Positions 25,336 through 36,711 are shown, counted from the stretch's first letter. The stretch is DNA of 64,000 nucleotides from Microbacterium sp. Bi121 (GCF_918698005.1 NZ_CAKKLJ010000002.1:402093-466092); one strand, 5' to 3'. Numbers and translations: made by a program. The notes: a model not told the origin generated them from the sequence alone.

Positions 25336-26495
25336 AGCAGTACCTCTTCACGATCATCCTGACGGCAACCATCACGTTCGTGATGTCCTGGGCCGTCTGG
25401 CAGCTCAGCCTCCGATTCAAGCTCTACCCCGGCATCAGGGAGCGCGACGTCCACACGACCCCGACGCCGCGGCTCGGGGGAGTGGCGATGTTCCTCGGCA
25501 TCGCCGCCGCCGTCGGCGTATCAGCGGCCAATCCCTTCTTCAGCATCATCTGGGTCCCGCCTCAGACCATGTGGGCGATCCTGGGCGCCGCGCTTCTGAT
25601 CGCGATCATCGGCGTCATCGACGATCTGTGGGACCTGGACTGGATGATCAAGCTCGGCGCGCAGTTCCTCGCGGCGGGGATCATCACGGTCGTCGGCGGT
25701 CTGCAGATCCTCTCGCTCCCGCTGGGGGAGATGGTCATCGTCTCCAGCTGGTTGAGCATCGCCGTGACGATGATCGCGATCGTCGTCGTCATGAACGCGG
25801 TGAACTTCATCGACGGACTCGACGGCCTGGTCGCCGGCGTCTGCCTCATCGCGAACGGCGTGTTCTTCGCGTACTCGTTCATCCTCACGCGCGACTCGGG
25901 CGCTTCGAGCTACTTCAACCTCGCATCGTTCATCGCTGCAGTCCTGATCGGCGCGTGCATCGGCTTCCTGCCGCTGAACTGGAGCCCCGCGAAGCTGTTC
26001 ATGGGCGACTCGGGCGCGCTGGTCATGGGACTGCTCATGGCGACGTCGGCGATCTCCCTGACCGGCCAGATGTCCTCGGCCGCGATGGACCCGGAGGAAT
26101 TCGGGCGCTCCCAGCTGCTCGGTGCTTTCATCCCGATCCTGCTCCCGCTGGTCGTCGTGATCCTCCCGCTGCTGGACTTCGGTCTCGCCGTCTTCCGGCG
26201 GATGAGCGCCGGTCGCTCGCCGTTCGCACCTGACCGCAAGCACCTCCATCACCGCATGCTGGATCTCGGGCACCGCGACCGCGACGCCGTCCTGATCTTC
26301 TACGCCTGGACGGCAGTGATCTCACTCGCCGTGCTGCTGATGTACGTCGGATCCCGCGAGGACTGGCCGGGCCAGTACCTGCCGGGCGTTGCGTTCGGAG
26401 TCGTCGGCGCCGCTGCCTGTCTGACAGTGACCCTTCTGCCCTCCCATCGCGCATCGAGCGCGCCGGAGCCGACCCCATCCCTGGAGACCCGATGA
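25332..26495 (+). CDS. wecA: MraY/WecA-family undecaprenyl-phosphate sugar-1-phosphate transferase
   Basis: A 387-residue membrane enzyme with about 10-11 helices that couples a UDP-sugar 1-phosphate to a lipid phosphate carrier. Diagnostic motifs are VIDDLWDLDW (metal-binding Asp pair), NFIDGLDGLVAG and MGDSGALVMG, and the late cytoplasmic loop with HLHHRMLDLGH, the WecA/Rfe-type His motif. MraY is usually in the dcw cluster and lacks this loop form, so this is the wall-polymer/secondary polysaccharide initiator. GTG 25332 overlaps the tsaC stop. It is part of the block leading into the ATP synthase operon, as in other actinobacteria. Confidence 0.9.
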   Translation: MKQYLFTIILTATITFVMSWAVWQLSLRFKLYPGIRERDVHTTPTPRLGGVAMFLGIAAAVGVSAANPFFSIIWVPPQTMWAILGAALLIAIIGVIDDLWDLDWMIKLGAQFLAAGIITVVGGLQILSLPLGEMVIVSSWLSIAVTMIAIVVVMNAVNFIDGLDGLVAGVCLIANGVFFAYSFILTRDSGASSYFNLASFIAAVLIGACIGFLPLNWSPAKLFMGDSGALVMGLLMATSAISLTGQMSSAAMDPEEFGRSQLLGAFIPILLPLVVVILPLLDFGLAVFRRMSAGRSPFAPDRKHLHHRMLDLGHRDRDAVLIFYAWTAVISLAVLLMYVGSREDWPGQYLPGVAFGVVGAAACLTVTLLPSHRASSAPEPTPSLETR

Positions 26496-26977
26496 GCGAT
26501 TCACCCGCCCAGCCCACCGCCCCGGCCATCAATCCGGTGCTGCGGACCGTCCTGCTCTGGACGGGCATCGCAGCAGCGGCGCTGATCATCCTCGGGGGAG
26601 GCATCGGCTATCTCGTCGCCGGCTCTGACGGGCTCTGGAGCGGTCTGACCGGTGTCGGACTCGCCGTCGTCTTCCTGGCGCTCACGCCGATCAGCGTGCT
26701 CATCGCCAACCGCTTCTACGGTCGCGAGATGTTCGCGACCGTCTTCTTCGGGATCGTCATGGGCGGGTGGCTGCTCAAGCTCGTCATCTTCATCGTCGCC
26801 ATCGTGATCCTCCGCGGCCAGAGCTGGGTCGTGCCCGCCGTCATCTTCCTCTCGCTCGTCGCGGGGATCGTCGTGAGTCTCGTCATCGACGCTGTCGCAT
26901 TCAGCCGACTCCGAGTGCCGCACGTGTCGGACGTGACGCTTCCGACGAGCGATCCGGAAGCGCGCGAGGATTCGTGA
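26492..26977 (+). CDS. AtpI-like membrane protein preceding the ATP synthase operon
   Basis: A 161-residue membrane protein with four helices (about 20-45, 51-70, 79-101, 106-128) and hydrophilic ends. There is no strong sequence signature; the position directly before atpB and the hydrophobic pattern suggest the AtpI role (assembly of the c-ring). It overlaps the WecA-like gene by 4 nt. The poly-A tract and TAGTCT box that follow its stop probably belong to the atp promoter. Assignment by context. Confidence 0.65.
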   Translation: MSDSPAQPTAPAINPVLRTVLLWTGIAAAALIILGGGIGYLVAGSDGLWSGLTGVGLAVVFLALTPISVLIANRFYGREMFATVFFGIVMGGWLLKLVIFIVAIVILRGQSWVVPAVIFLSLVAGIVVSLVIDAVAFSRLRVPHVSDVTLPTSDPEAREDS

Positions 26978-26994
26978 GCCTGAAAAAATCTTGA

Positions 26995-27000
26995 TAGTCT
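26995..27000 (+). promoter_or_regulatory. Candidate -10 box of the atp operon
   Basis: TAGTCT just downstream of an A6 tract, 111 nt before atpB. The leader contains a perfect inverted repeat TCGATC-TT-GATCGA at 27080-27093, close to the atpB Shine-Dalgarno. Confidence 0.4.
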
Positions 27001-27111
27001 GAATCCGGGTTCGCTGAGCGACTTCCTGCGTCGTGCGAGAAATCCCGACTCAGCTCGAATCCCTCACCAAATCTTCGCGTCGATCTTGATCGATGCCCAG
27101 AAGCTGGAGCA

Positions 27112-27915
27112 ATGTTGACTCACGCCGGGAGCCTCCTCGTCCGATTCGCAACGGATGAATTCCACCCACCGTCGATCGCGGAATTCTTCCCGGAGATCCT
27201 CTTCAACATCGGCCCGCTCGCGGTGCACCGCATCCACCTGGTGCAGTTCCTCGCGACCCTCGTCGTCGTGCTCATCCTCTGGCTCGGCACCCGCAAGCTG
27301 AAGCTGGTCCCCGGTCGTGGACAGGCTCTGCTCGAGATGGGCTTCGACCTCGTCCGCGTCAACATCGCGCACGACATGATCGGGAAGAAGGACGGCGACA
27401 GGTTCCTGCCGCTGCTGACCACCATCTTCTTCATGGTGCTCTTCTTCAACATCACCGGCGTCATCCCGTTCCTGAACATCGCAGGAACGAGCATCATCGC
27501 AGTTCCGCTCCTGCTCGCGGTGATCTCCTACGTCACCTTCATCTACGCCGGTGTGCGCAAGAGCCCGTGGGGCTTCATCCGCAACTCGCTCTTCCCTCCC
27601 GGCGTTCCGCCGGCGCTGTACATCATCGTCGCGCCGCTGGAGTTCATCTCGACGTTCATCGTCCGTCCGGTCACGCTCACGCTGCGACTGCTGATGAACA
27701 TGATGGTCGGCCACCTCATGCTGGTGCTCTTCTTCGCGGCGACCCAGTTCTTCATCTTCTCGATGGGCGGCTTCTGGACGGTGCTGGGTGCGGGAACGCT
27801 AGCCTTCGGCTTCGCCTTCACGGCCTTCGAGATCCTGGTGGCCTTCCTCCAGGCGTACGTCTTCACCATCCTCACCGCGGTCTACATCCAGCTCGCAGTC
27901 GCGGAAGAACACTAA
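27112..27915 (+). CDS. atpB: F1Fo ATP synthase subunit a
   Basis: A 267-residue membrane subunit with five to six helices that forms the proton half-channels against the c-ring. The essential Arg is near residue 192 in TLRLLMNMMVGHL. The following helices carry the family pattern AFTAFEILVAFLQAYVFTIL. The ATG has a GGAG Shine-Dalgarno 4 nt upstream. First gene of atpBEFHAGDC; a GC hairpin follows the stop. Confidence 0.96.
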   Translation: MLTHAGSLLVRFATDEFHPPSIAEFFPEILFNIGPLAVHRIHLVQFLATLVVVLILWLGTRKLKLVPGRGQALLEMGFDLVRVNIAHDMIGKKDGDRFLPLLTTIFFMVLFFNITGVIPFLNIAGTSIIAVPLLLAVISYVTFIYAGVRKSPWGFIRNSLFPPGVPPALYIIVAPLEFISTFIVRPVTLTLRLLMNMMVGHLMLVLFFAATQFFIFSMGGFWTVLGAGTLAFGFAFTAFEILVAFLQAYVFTILTAVYIQLAVAEEH

Positions 27916-27926
27916 ACACAGCTAGC

Positions 27927-27944
27927 GGGGAGCCCCGGCTCCCC
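27927..27944 (+). promoter_or_regulatory. Intercistronic hairpin atpB-atpE
   Basis: GGGGAGCC-CC-GGCTCCCC (functionally a 7-bp stem with a CCCG loop), between the atpB stop and the atpE Shine-Dalgarno AAAGGAAG. There is no U-tract, so it is more likely an RNA processing or stability element that raises subunit c yield than a terminator. Confidence 0.5.
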
Positions 27945-27952
27945 AACAATGA

Positions 27953-28213
<261 letters not shown>

Positions 28214-28241
28214 TCCCTCCCACCACACGTAAGGAGACAGG

Positions 28242-28793
28242 ATGCTGAACGCTCTTGTCACGCTCGCAGCCGAGGAGGCGGAGCACAATCCGCTTCTTCC
28301 GGCGATGTACGACATCGTCTGGTCCGCGGTCTGCTTCGTCATCATCCTGCTCGTGGCGTGGAAGGTCGCACTTCCGAACGTGGCGAAGATGCTCGACGAG
28401 CGCTCCGCCGCGATCGAGGGCAACATCGCCAAGGCCGATGAGGCGCAGAAGCAGGCGGAGGCGGCTCTTGAGGAGTACACCCGTCAGCTCGCCGAGGCAC
28501 GCACCGAGGCCGGTCAGATCCGCGAGTCCGCTCGCGAGGACGGCAAGAAGATCATCGCCGAGGCCAAGGAGTCAGCGACCACCGAGGCTGCTCGCGTCAC
28601 CGCGGCTGCGCAGACCCAGCTCGAGGCAGAACGTCAGTCGACGCTCGTCGCCCTGCGCTCCGAGGTAGGCACGCTCGCGATCGACCTCGCCGGTGGCGTG
28701 GTCGGAGAGACGCTGTCCGATGACGCTCGCGCCACCGCGGTCGTGGACCGCTTCCTCGCAGACCTCGAAGCCTCAGAGAAGGCGGCCAAGTAA
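28242..28793 (+). CDS. atpF: F1Fo ATP synthase subunit b
   Basis: A 183-residue stator subunit: short outside N-terminus, one membrane helix (about 22-42), then a long charged coiled coil with right-handed-type repeats (KADEAQKQAEAALEEYTRQ). Shine-Dalgarno AAGGAGA. The stop TAA shares a base with the atpH ATG (TAATG). Confidence 0.95.
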   Translation: MLNALVTLAAEEAEHNPLLPAMYDIVWSAVCFVIILLVAWKVALPNVAKMLDERSAAIEGNIAKADEAQKQAEAALEEYTRQLAEARTEAGQIRESAREDGKKIIAEAKESATTEAARVTAAAQTQLEAERQSTLVALRSEVGTLAIDLAGGVVGETLSDDARATAVVDRFLADLEASEKAAK

Positions 28794-29581
28794 TGGGCAG
28801 CGCGACCACTCAGGCACTCGCGGCTTCGACGGCGGCTCTCGCTCAGGCGAAGGGCGTCACCCTCGATACGGCCGGTGAGCTGTTCACCGCTGCGCGTCTT
28901 GTGGGCGAATCCGGTCAGCTGAGCGGCGCGCTTGCGGATCCTGCTGCTCCAGCAGGCCTGCGCGAGACGCTCGTCGCGTCGGTCTTCGCCGGTATGTCTG
29001 ACGCGACCCGGCAGGTCATCACGACCGCTGTCGGGCAGCGCTGGTCGGATGCCGACGGACTCGTCGACGGCATCGAGGAGCTCGCCATTCGCGCAACGGC
29101 GATCGCAGAGCCTTCTGCCGACATCGAGGGGGAGCTGTTCTCCTTCCTCGGCGTCGTCGCCTCGAACGCGGAACTCGAGCTCGCGCTCGGCGGCCGTCTC
29201 GGTGACAACACCGCGAAGGGCGCCCTCGTCGAGAAGCTGCTCGGCGGCAAGGCGGGAGCACCGACCGTGCTCATCGTCTCGTCACTGGTGCGCCAGCCCC
29301 GCGGACGCCGCGTGCGCCAGCTGCTGAACCGGGCGATGAAGATCGTCTCGGCACAGGGCGGTCGCATCGTGGCCACGGTTCACACGGCTACGCCGCTGTC
29401 GACCACGCAGCGCACCCGACTCAGCGACGCACTGGCAGCCCGCTATGAAGGCGCTGTCTCGATCAACGAAGTGATCGACCCCACGGTCGTGGGCGGACTG
29501 CGTGTGCAGGTCGCCGACGACGTCATCGACGGCAGCATCTCCGCGCGGCTCGCCGAACTTCGACAGAAGCTCGCGGGCTAA
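28793..29581 (+). CDS. atpH: F1Fo ATP synthase subunit delta
   Basis: A 262-residue stalk subunit that connects F1 to the b dimer. It is longer than the E. coli protein (about 177) because of an extended N-terminal part, but shorter than the mycobacterial b-delta fusion. The conserved C-terminal region contains [11 protein letters not shown] and [20 protein letters not shown]. Start overlaps the atpF stop by one base. Confidence 0.94.
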   Translation: MGSATTQALAASTAALAQAKGVTLDTAGELFTAARLVGESGQLSGALADPAAPAGLRETLVASVFAGMSDATRQVITTAVGQRWSDADGLVDGIEELAIRATAIAEPSADIEGELFSFLGVVASNAELELALGGRLGDNTAKGALVEKLLGGKAGAPTVLIVSSLVRQPRGRRVRQLLNRAMKIVSAQGGRIVATVHTATPLSTTQRTRLSDALAARYEGAVSINEVIDPTVVGGLRVQVADDVIDGSISARLAELRQKLAG

Positions 29582-29590
29582 TACGACTTC

Positions 29591-29606
29591 GCGCGGGAAA
29601 CCGCGC
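29591..29606 (+). promoter_or_regulatory. GNRA-capped hairpin between atpH and atpA
   Basis: GCGCGG-GAAA-CCGCGC: 6-bp GC stem with a GAAA tetraloop, 23 nt before the atpA ATG. A probable stability or processing element; there is no U-tract. Confidence 0.45.
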
Positions 29607-29628
29607 ACCCAGATACAAAGGGAAGACA

Positions 29629-31269
29629 ATGGCAGAACTTTCGATCAGCCCCGACGTCATCCGTGACGCGCTGAAGGACTTCGCCGCTGCGTACGAGCCC
29701 ACCGGCGCGGCAGCTACCGAGGTCGGCACCGTCGTGGACGCTGCGGACGGCATCGCCCACATCGAGGGCCTGCCCGGCGTCATGGCGAACGAGCTCCTCA
29801 CGTTCGCCAACGGAACGCAGGGCCTCGCACTGAACCTCGACGAGCACGAGATCGGCACGGTCGTCCTCGGCGACTTCGCCGGCATCGAGGCCGGTCAGGA
29901 AGTTCGCCGCACCGGCGAGGTCCTCTCGGTCGCGATCGGCGACGGCTACCTCGGCCGCGTGGTCGATCCGCTCGGCAACCCGATCGACGGCCTCGGCGAG
30001 GTCGCCACCACGGGTCGCCGCGAGCTCGAACTGCAGGCGCCTGGCGTCATGCAGCGCAAGAGCGTGCACGAGCCGATGCAGACCGGCATCAAGGCCATCG
30101 ACGCCATGATCCCCGTCGGTCGTGGTCAGCGTCAGCTGATCATCGGCGACCGCCAGACCGGCAAGACGGCCATCGCGATCGACACGATCATCAACCAGAA
30201 GGCCAACTGGGAGTCCGGAGACGTCAACAAGCAGGTTCGCTGCATCTACGTCGCCATCGGTCAGAAGGGCTCCACGATCGCCTCCGTCAAGGGCGCGCTC
30301 GAGGACGCCGGTGCGATGGAGTACACCACCATCGTCGCTGCTCCCGCTTCCGACCCGGCCGGCTTCAAGTACATCGCGCCCTACACGGGCTCGGCCATCG
30401 GCCAGCACTGGATGTACGAGGGCAAGCATGTCCTGATCATCTTCGACGACCTGTCGAAGCAGGCCGAGGCGTACCGCGCCGTGTCACTGCTGCTGCGTCG
30501 TCCGCCGGGACGCGAGGCGTACCCCGGTGACGTCTTCTACCTGCACTCCCGTCTGCTGGAGCGCTGCGCGAAGCTGTCCGACGAGCTGGGTGCCGGTTCC
30601 ATGACGGGTCTGCCGATCATCGAGACCAAGGCAAACGACGTCTCGGCGTACATTCCGACCAACGTGATCTCGATCACCGACGGCCAGATCTTCCTGCAGT
30701 CCGACCTCTTCAACGCCAACCAGCGCCCGGCGGTCGACGTGGGAATCTCGGTTTCGCGAGTCGGTGGTGACGCTCAGGTCAAGAGCATCAAGAAGGTCTC
30801 CGGAACGTTGAAGCTCGAGCTCGCGCAGTACCGCTCGCTCGAGGCCTTCGCGATGTTCGCGAGCGACCTCGACGCGGCATCCCGTCGCCAGCTCGACCGC
30901 GGCGCGCGACTGACCGAGCTGCTCAAGCAGCCTCAGTACTCGCCGTACCCGGTCGAGGACCAGGTCGTCTCGATCTGGGCCGGCACCAACGGCAAGCTCG
31001 ACACGATCGAGGTCTCGGACGTGCTGCGCTTCGAGCGTGAGCTTCTGGACCACCTGCGTCGCAACACCACCGTGCTCGACACGCTGCGTGAGACGAACGT
31101 GCTCAGCGACGACACCGTCGCAGAGCTCGACAAGCAGGTCGATGCGTTCATCCTCGAGTTCCAGGGTGGCAAGGGCCAGTCCATCGGCGCCGTCGGCAAC
31201 GAGGAGCACGCCGCGCAGGATGTGGACGACGTCAACCAGGAGAAGATCGTCAAGGGTCGTCGCGCGTAA
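29629..31269 (+). CDS. atpA: F1Fo ATP synthase subunit alpha
   Basis: A 546-residue F1 subunit with a non-catalytic nucleotide site. Walker A is GDRQTGKTA near residue 173-181, and the family signature [20 protein letters not shown] follows. The C-terminal tail is longer than in E. coli and ends acidic then KGRRA. Shine-Dalgarno AAAGGGAAG. Normal for actinobacteria. Confidence 0.97.
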   Translation: MAELSISPDVIRDALKDFAAAYEPTGAAATEVGTVVDAADGIAHIEGLPGVMANELLTFANGTQGLALNLDEHEIGTVVLGDFAGIEAGQEVRRTGEVLSVAIGDGYLGRVVDPLGNPIDGLGEVATTGRRELELQAPGVMQRKSVHEPMQTGIKAIDAMIPVGRGQRQLIIGDRQTGKTAIAIDTIINQKANWESGDVNKQVRCIYVAIGQKGSTIASVKGALEDAGAMEYTTIVAAPASDPAGFKYIAPYTGSAIGQHWMYEGKHVLIIFDDLSKQAEAYRAVSLLLRRPPGREAYPGDVFYLHSRLLERCAKLSDELGAGSMTGLPIIETKANDVSAYIPTNVISITDGQIFLQSDLFNANQRPAVDVGISVSRVGGDAQVKSIKKVSGTLKLELAQYRSLEAFAMFASDLDAASRRQLDRGARLTELLKQPQYSPYPVEDQVVSIWAGTNGKLDTIEVSDVLRFERELLDHLRRNTTVLDTLRETNVLSDDTVAELDKQVDAFILEFQGGKGQSIGAVGNEEHAAQDVDDVNQEKIVKGRRA

Positions 31270-31286
31270 GGCGCGGGTACTGAACC

Positions 31287-33664
<2,378 letters not shown>

Positions 33665-33666
33665 TC

Positions 33667-33927
33667 ATGGCATTGCAGGTCAGCCTCGTCTCCGCGGACG
33701 CGGAGGTCTGGACGGGAGAGGCTTCGCTCGTCGTCGCCAAGACCGTCGAGGGCGAGATCGGCATCATGACCGGCCACGAGCCGATCCTCGCGATCCTCGC
33801 CGAGGGCGAGGTCCGCATCACGCAGCTGGACGGCACGAAGGTGCTCGCCAACGCTCAGGACGGTTTCCTCTCGATGGAGGGCAGCCAGCTCACGATCGTC
33901 GCCGGCAACGCGGCGCTCATCGCCTGA
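33667..33927 (+). CDS. atpC: F1Fo ATP synthase subunit epsilon, short form
   Basis: An 86-residue protein comprising only the N-terminal beta-sandwich (VSLVSADAEVWTGEASLVVA through IGIMTGHEPILAIL to the end). The C-terminal two-helix domain, which in E. coli epsilon (about 139 residues) inhibits ATP hydrolysis, is missing; the stop codon is genuine and is followed at once by the operon terminator. ATG 33667 follows the atpD stop by 2 nt. Confidence 0.93.
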   Translation: MALQVSLVSADAEVWTGEASLVVAKTVEGEIGIMTGHEPILAILAEGEVRITQLDGTKVLANAQDGFLSMEGSQLTIVAGNAALIA

Positions 33928-33938
33928 TTCACCTCATA

Positions 33939-33987
33939 GAGAACGCGCCCGTCCGTCACCCATTCGGTGGCGGACGGGCGCGTTCTC
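33939..33987 (+). terminator. Terminator of the atp operon
   Basis: 22-bp stem (one U-G pair) with pentaloop CATTC; outer arms GAGAACGCGCCCGTCCG and its complement. It begins 12 nt after the atpC stop. No long U-tract follows, and yaaA begins 17 nt later. Confidence 0.85.
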
Positions 33988-34003
33988 GCCTGTGCGAGGA
34001 CAC

Positions 34004-34750
34004 ATGAAGGTACTTCTCCCGCCGTCGGAGACCAAACGCCCTGGCGGCTCCGGTGCGCCGCTCGCGCTCGGCGAGCTCGGCCTGCCAGCGCTCGCGCCTC
34101 AGCGCGAGGCGGTCGTGGACGCGCTCGTCGCGCTTGCGGCGGATGCCGGTGAGTCGCAGCGCGTCCTGAAGCTGAGTGACCGCCAGGTCGGCGACATCGA
34201 GCAAAACAGGATGCTGCGCGCCTCGGCGACCATGCCGGCCGTCGATCGCTACACGGGCGTGCTCTACGACGCTCTGGATGCCGGGACGCTGAGCGCTCCG
34301 TCACGGCGATGGCTGGGCGCGCACGCCTGGGTGCATGCGGCGCCGTTCGGCCCGGTCGGCGCTTTGGACGCGATCCCGTCCTATCGCCTGGCTGCCGGGA
34401 CGTCGCTTCCGGGGTTCGTGCCCCTGAGACGGCACTGGGCCGAGGCCGTCAGTTCAGCGATCGCGCAGGAAGCACCGGCATTCGTGCTCGATCTGCGGAG
34501 CGAAGCGTACGTCGCGCTCGGGCCGGTGCCGGCATCCGTCCCCTCGACGTACGTCCGCGTCGTGACCGCCTCAGGACGGGCGCTCAACCACTTCAACAAG
34601 AAGGCGAAGGGTGAGCTCGTGCGAGCCCTCGCGGAGGATCGGCCGCGGGTGCGCTCCCTCGCAGGCCTTCGCAAGTGGGCCTCTGGTCGCGCGATCGAGA
34701 TCCGCGATGCGGGGGAGGACGGCATCGTCGAACTGGTCGTCGCATCCTGA
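34004..34750 (+). CDS. yaaA: YaaA (DUF328) peroxide-stress family protein
   Basis: A 248-residue DUF328/UPF0246 protein. N-terminal signature VLLPPSETKRPGG and the C-terminal NHFNKKAKGELVRAL are typical. In E. coli YaaA limits intracellular iron and DNA damage under hydrogen peroxide; whether the actinobacterial form does the same is not known. ATG 34004 has GAGGA upstream; the in-frame GTG at 33992 lies too close to the atp terminator. Its message must start within the short gap after that hairpin or read through it. Confidence 0.88.
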   Translation: MKVLLPPSETKRPGGSGAPLALGELGLPALAPQREAVVDALVALAADAGESQRVLKLSDRQVGDIEQNRMLRASATMPAVDRYTGVLYDALDAGTLSAPSRRWLGAHAWVHAAPFGPVGALDAIPSYRLAAGTSLPGFVPLRRHWAEAVSSAIAQEAPAFVLDLRSEAYVALGPVPASVPSTYVRVVTASGRALNHFNKKAKGELVRALAEDRPRVRSLAGLRKWASGRAIEIRDAGEDGIVELVVAS

Positions 34751-34840
34751 TCAGCGCAGCGTGTGCCTGTTGCGCCATGCACCGGTCACGCTAGTGTGTT
34801 TCACGCGATGCGGATCGCGTCGTTCACTACGGAGGGGCTC

Positions 34841-35671
34841 ATGAACTCTTACTACGACGACGGCGGAGCGCTCGCGTTTCTCGCTTTCCTGCTTCTGATC
34901 GTTCCGATCATCGCGCTGGTCATCTACGTGATCTCGTCGCTGTTCCTGATGAACATCTTCGAGAAGGCAGGGGTGCAGGGCAAGTGGCGCGCCTGGATCC
35001 CGATCTACAACAGCATGATCTTCCTCAAGCTCGGCGACATGAGCCCGTGGCTGATCCTGTACGCGGCTGGAGCATCCATCCTGCTCAGCTGGCTTCCGGT
35101 CATCGGTCAGCTGCTCGGCCTCGCCTCGTTCGTATTGATGGTGCTCGCGGCGTACCGCGTCGGACTCAAGCTCAACAAGGGCGCCGGGTTCGTGGTCCTC
35201 TACGCGCTCGGCATCTTGACCGCGGGGATCACGACGCTCGTCTGGCTCGGCATCAACGCCTTCGACAAGTCGCGCTGGAACGCGCAGATCGCCCCGGCGC
35301 AGTGGGCCGGCAACGGCTTCTTCGGCGACCGCACGGTGTGGGACGGCGTGCCCGTCCAGCCGTCCGCAGCCGCGGCACCCGGCTACGGTGCTCCGCAGGG
35401 CTACGGTGCTCCGCAGGGCTACCAGCAGCCCGGTGGTTACCCCCAGCAGGCTCCCGGCTACCAGCCCCCGGCTCCCGGTTACCAGCAGCCCGGCTACCAG
35501 CCCCCGGCAGCTCCACAGACGCCTCCGGCGGCACCGGGAGCGCCCACGCCGCCTCCCGCGGCCCCGGCTGCTCCTCCGGCGGCTCCGACCACTCCGCCGA
35601 CCGCGCCGCCTCCGGCAGCTCCGCCCGCTCCACCTGCTCCGCCGGCGGACCCCAACCAGCCGCCCGCCTGA
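34841..35671 (+). CDS. DUF5684 membrane protein with Pro/Gln/Tyr-rich tail
   Basis: A 276-residue protein. Residues 1-140 hold about four membrane helices with the DUF5684 pattern EKAGVQGKWRAWIPIYN and LKLGDMSPW. The cytoplasmic tail (from about 175) is a low-complexity series of GYGAPQ and PGYQ units, then almost pure Pro/Ala/Thr. Such tails suggest protein-protein contacts. Family function unknown. ATG has strong GGAGGGG. A TAGTGT box at 34792 may be the -10. An 18-nt DNA repeat encodes the two GYGAPQ units. Confidence 0.8.
   Translation: MNSYYDDGGALAFLAFLLLIVPIIALVIYVISSLFLMNIFEKAGVQGKWRAWIPIYNSMIFLKLGDMSPWLILYAAGASILLSWLPVIGQLLGLASFVLMVLAAYRVGLKLNKGAGFVVLYALGILTAGITTLVWLGINAFDKSRWNAQIAPAQWAGNGFFGDRTVWDGVPVQPSAAAAPGYGAPQGYGAPQGYQQPGGYPQQAPGYQPPAPGYQQPGYQPPAAPQTPPAAPGAPTPPPAAPAAPPAAPTTPPTAPPPAAPPAPPAPPADPNQPPA
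35381..35416 (+). repeat. Two tandem 18-bp repeats within the DUF5684 gene
   Basis: Two perfect copies of GGCTACGGTGCTCCGCAG, each encoding six residues of the tail (GYGAPQ). In-frame copy-number changes by slippage would lengthen or shorten the tail without a frameshift. Confidence 0.75.
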
Positions 35672-35677
35672 TCGCGC

Positions 35678-35711
35678 ACGAAGGGCCCTCGAGCAATCGA
35701 GGGTCCTTCGT
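35678..35711 (+). terminator. Terminator after the DUF5684 gene
   Basis: 15-bp stem ACGAAGGGCCCTCGA / TCGAGGGTCCTTCGT (one G-T pair) with loop GCAA, 6 nt after the stop. Confidence 0.8.
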
Positions 35712-35733
35712 CATGTGAAGGGCGTGGCTCCGA

Positions 35734-35739
35734 TAACGT
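35734..35739 (+). promoter_or_regulatory. -10 box for the leader ORF and PP2C gene
   Basis: TAACGT ends 6 nt before the ATG of the 14-codon upstream ORF at 35746. Confidence 0.5.
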
Positions 35740-35745
35740 AGACGT

Positions 35746-35790
35746 ATGGCTCGCAACGCCGCATCGACCCCGGAGGATCCTTTTGTCTGA
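35746..35790 (+). CDS. Leaderless upstream ORF (14 aa) overlapping the PP2C start
   Basis: ATG 35746 to TGA 35790 encodes MARNAASTPEDPFV. A TAACGT box ends 6 nt upstream, so the mRNA would begin at this ATG. Inside the ORF is GGAGGAT, the Shine-Dalgarno of the PP2C gene, and the ORF stop lies past the PP2C TTG start (35783). Ribosomes translating the short ORF must therefore cross and stop over the PP2C initiation site. It looks like a coupling or regulatory leader; the peptide sequence itself may be unimportant. Confidence 0.5.
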   Translation: MARNAASTPEDPFV

Positions 35791-36655
35791 GACGACCACG
35801 CATTCGCACAGCGTCGCCGTTGCAGATGATGATGAGATCAGCCTCACCTGGGCGGGAGCGACCGACACCGGGCGCCGCCGCGACAACAACCAGGACGCCT
35901 TCCTCGCCGAGTTCCCGCTCTTCGTCGTCGCCGACGGCATGGGCGGACACGCCGGTGGAGAGATCGCCAGCCAGAGCACGATCACGCGTCTGAAGGATGT
36001 CGTGGACTCGGGCGGCGTGACCACGGACGCGATCGAAGCCGCGCTGGAGCACGCGGTGGAGGACATCGCCGCGCACCCCGAGACCACAGACGAGGGAACG
36101 GGGACGACGCTCACCGGCATCTTCTTCGACATCGCCGACGGTGAGCCCCGTTGGGTGTCGCTGAACATCGGCGACTCACGCGTCTACCTGATGCGCGAGC
36201 AGCGGCTGGTCCAGGTCACGACCGATCATTCCGTCGTGCAGGAGCTGATCAGCTCGGGGCGCCTCAGCCCGGAGGAAGCGGAGAGCCACCCCTACAGCAA
36301 CGTGATCACGCGCGCGGTGGGCGCGAGTGAGCTGACGCCACCGGACTACCTCGGCATCGAGGCACTGGACGGCGACCGGTTCGTCATCTGCTCCGATGGG
36401 CTCACGAAGGAGCTCACGGACTACGGCATCCAGCACTTCCTTCGCGAGAACGCCGACCCGGCAGCAGCCGTCGACGCGATGCTCGCAGCCGCCCTCGAGA
36501 ACGGCGGGCGCGACAACGTCACGTTGATCGTCGTGAAGATCGAGCGCACAGGACAGGACGATGAGGCGGATGCCGTCACCGCCAAGATCGACACGATCGA
36601 CGCGCCCGCTGCAGCAGCGGACTCGCCCTCCACATCCGGCGAATCGGCCGAATAG
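35783..36655 (+). CDS. PP2C-family serine/threonine phosphatase
   Basis: A 290-residue cytosolic metal-dependent (PPM) phosphatase. Motifs: TDTGRRRDNNQDAF (27-40), VVADGMGGHAGG (48-59) with D51 and G52 as metal ligands, ICSDGL, and GGRDNVTLIVV near 245. An acidic/Ala tail follows the domain; there is no membrane helix, unlike mycobacterial PstP. The start is the rare codon TTG at 35783, fixed by the GGAGGAT Shine-Dalgarno and by the family N-terminus. It overlaps the leaderless upstream ORF. The EccC-like ATPase gene follows by 56 bp. It probably reverses Ser/Thr kinase phosphorylation; no kinase is in the window. Confidence 0.9.
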   Translation: MSETTTHSHSVAVADDDEISLTWAGATDTGRRRDNNQDAFLAEFPLFVVADGMGGHAGGEIASQSTITRLKDVVDSGGVTTDAIEAALEHAVEDIAAHPETTDEGTGTTLTGIFFDIADGEPRWVSLNIGDSRVYLMREQRLVQVTTDHSVVQELISSGRLSPEEAESHPYSNVITRAVGASELTPPDYLGIEALDGDRFVICSDGLTKELTDYGIQHFLRENADPAAAVDAMLAAALENGGRDNVTLIVVKIERTGQDDEADAVTAKIDTIDAPAAAADSPSTSGESAE

Positions 36656-36711
36656 CCCGAACGGCTGTGCACAACAGCATCCACTGATCGCGGATCCCCT
36701 CAGATGGGGGG

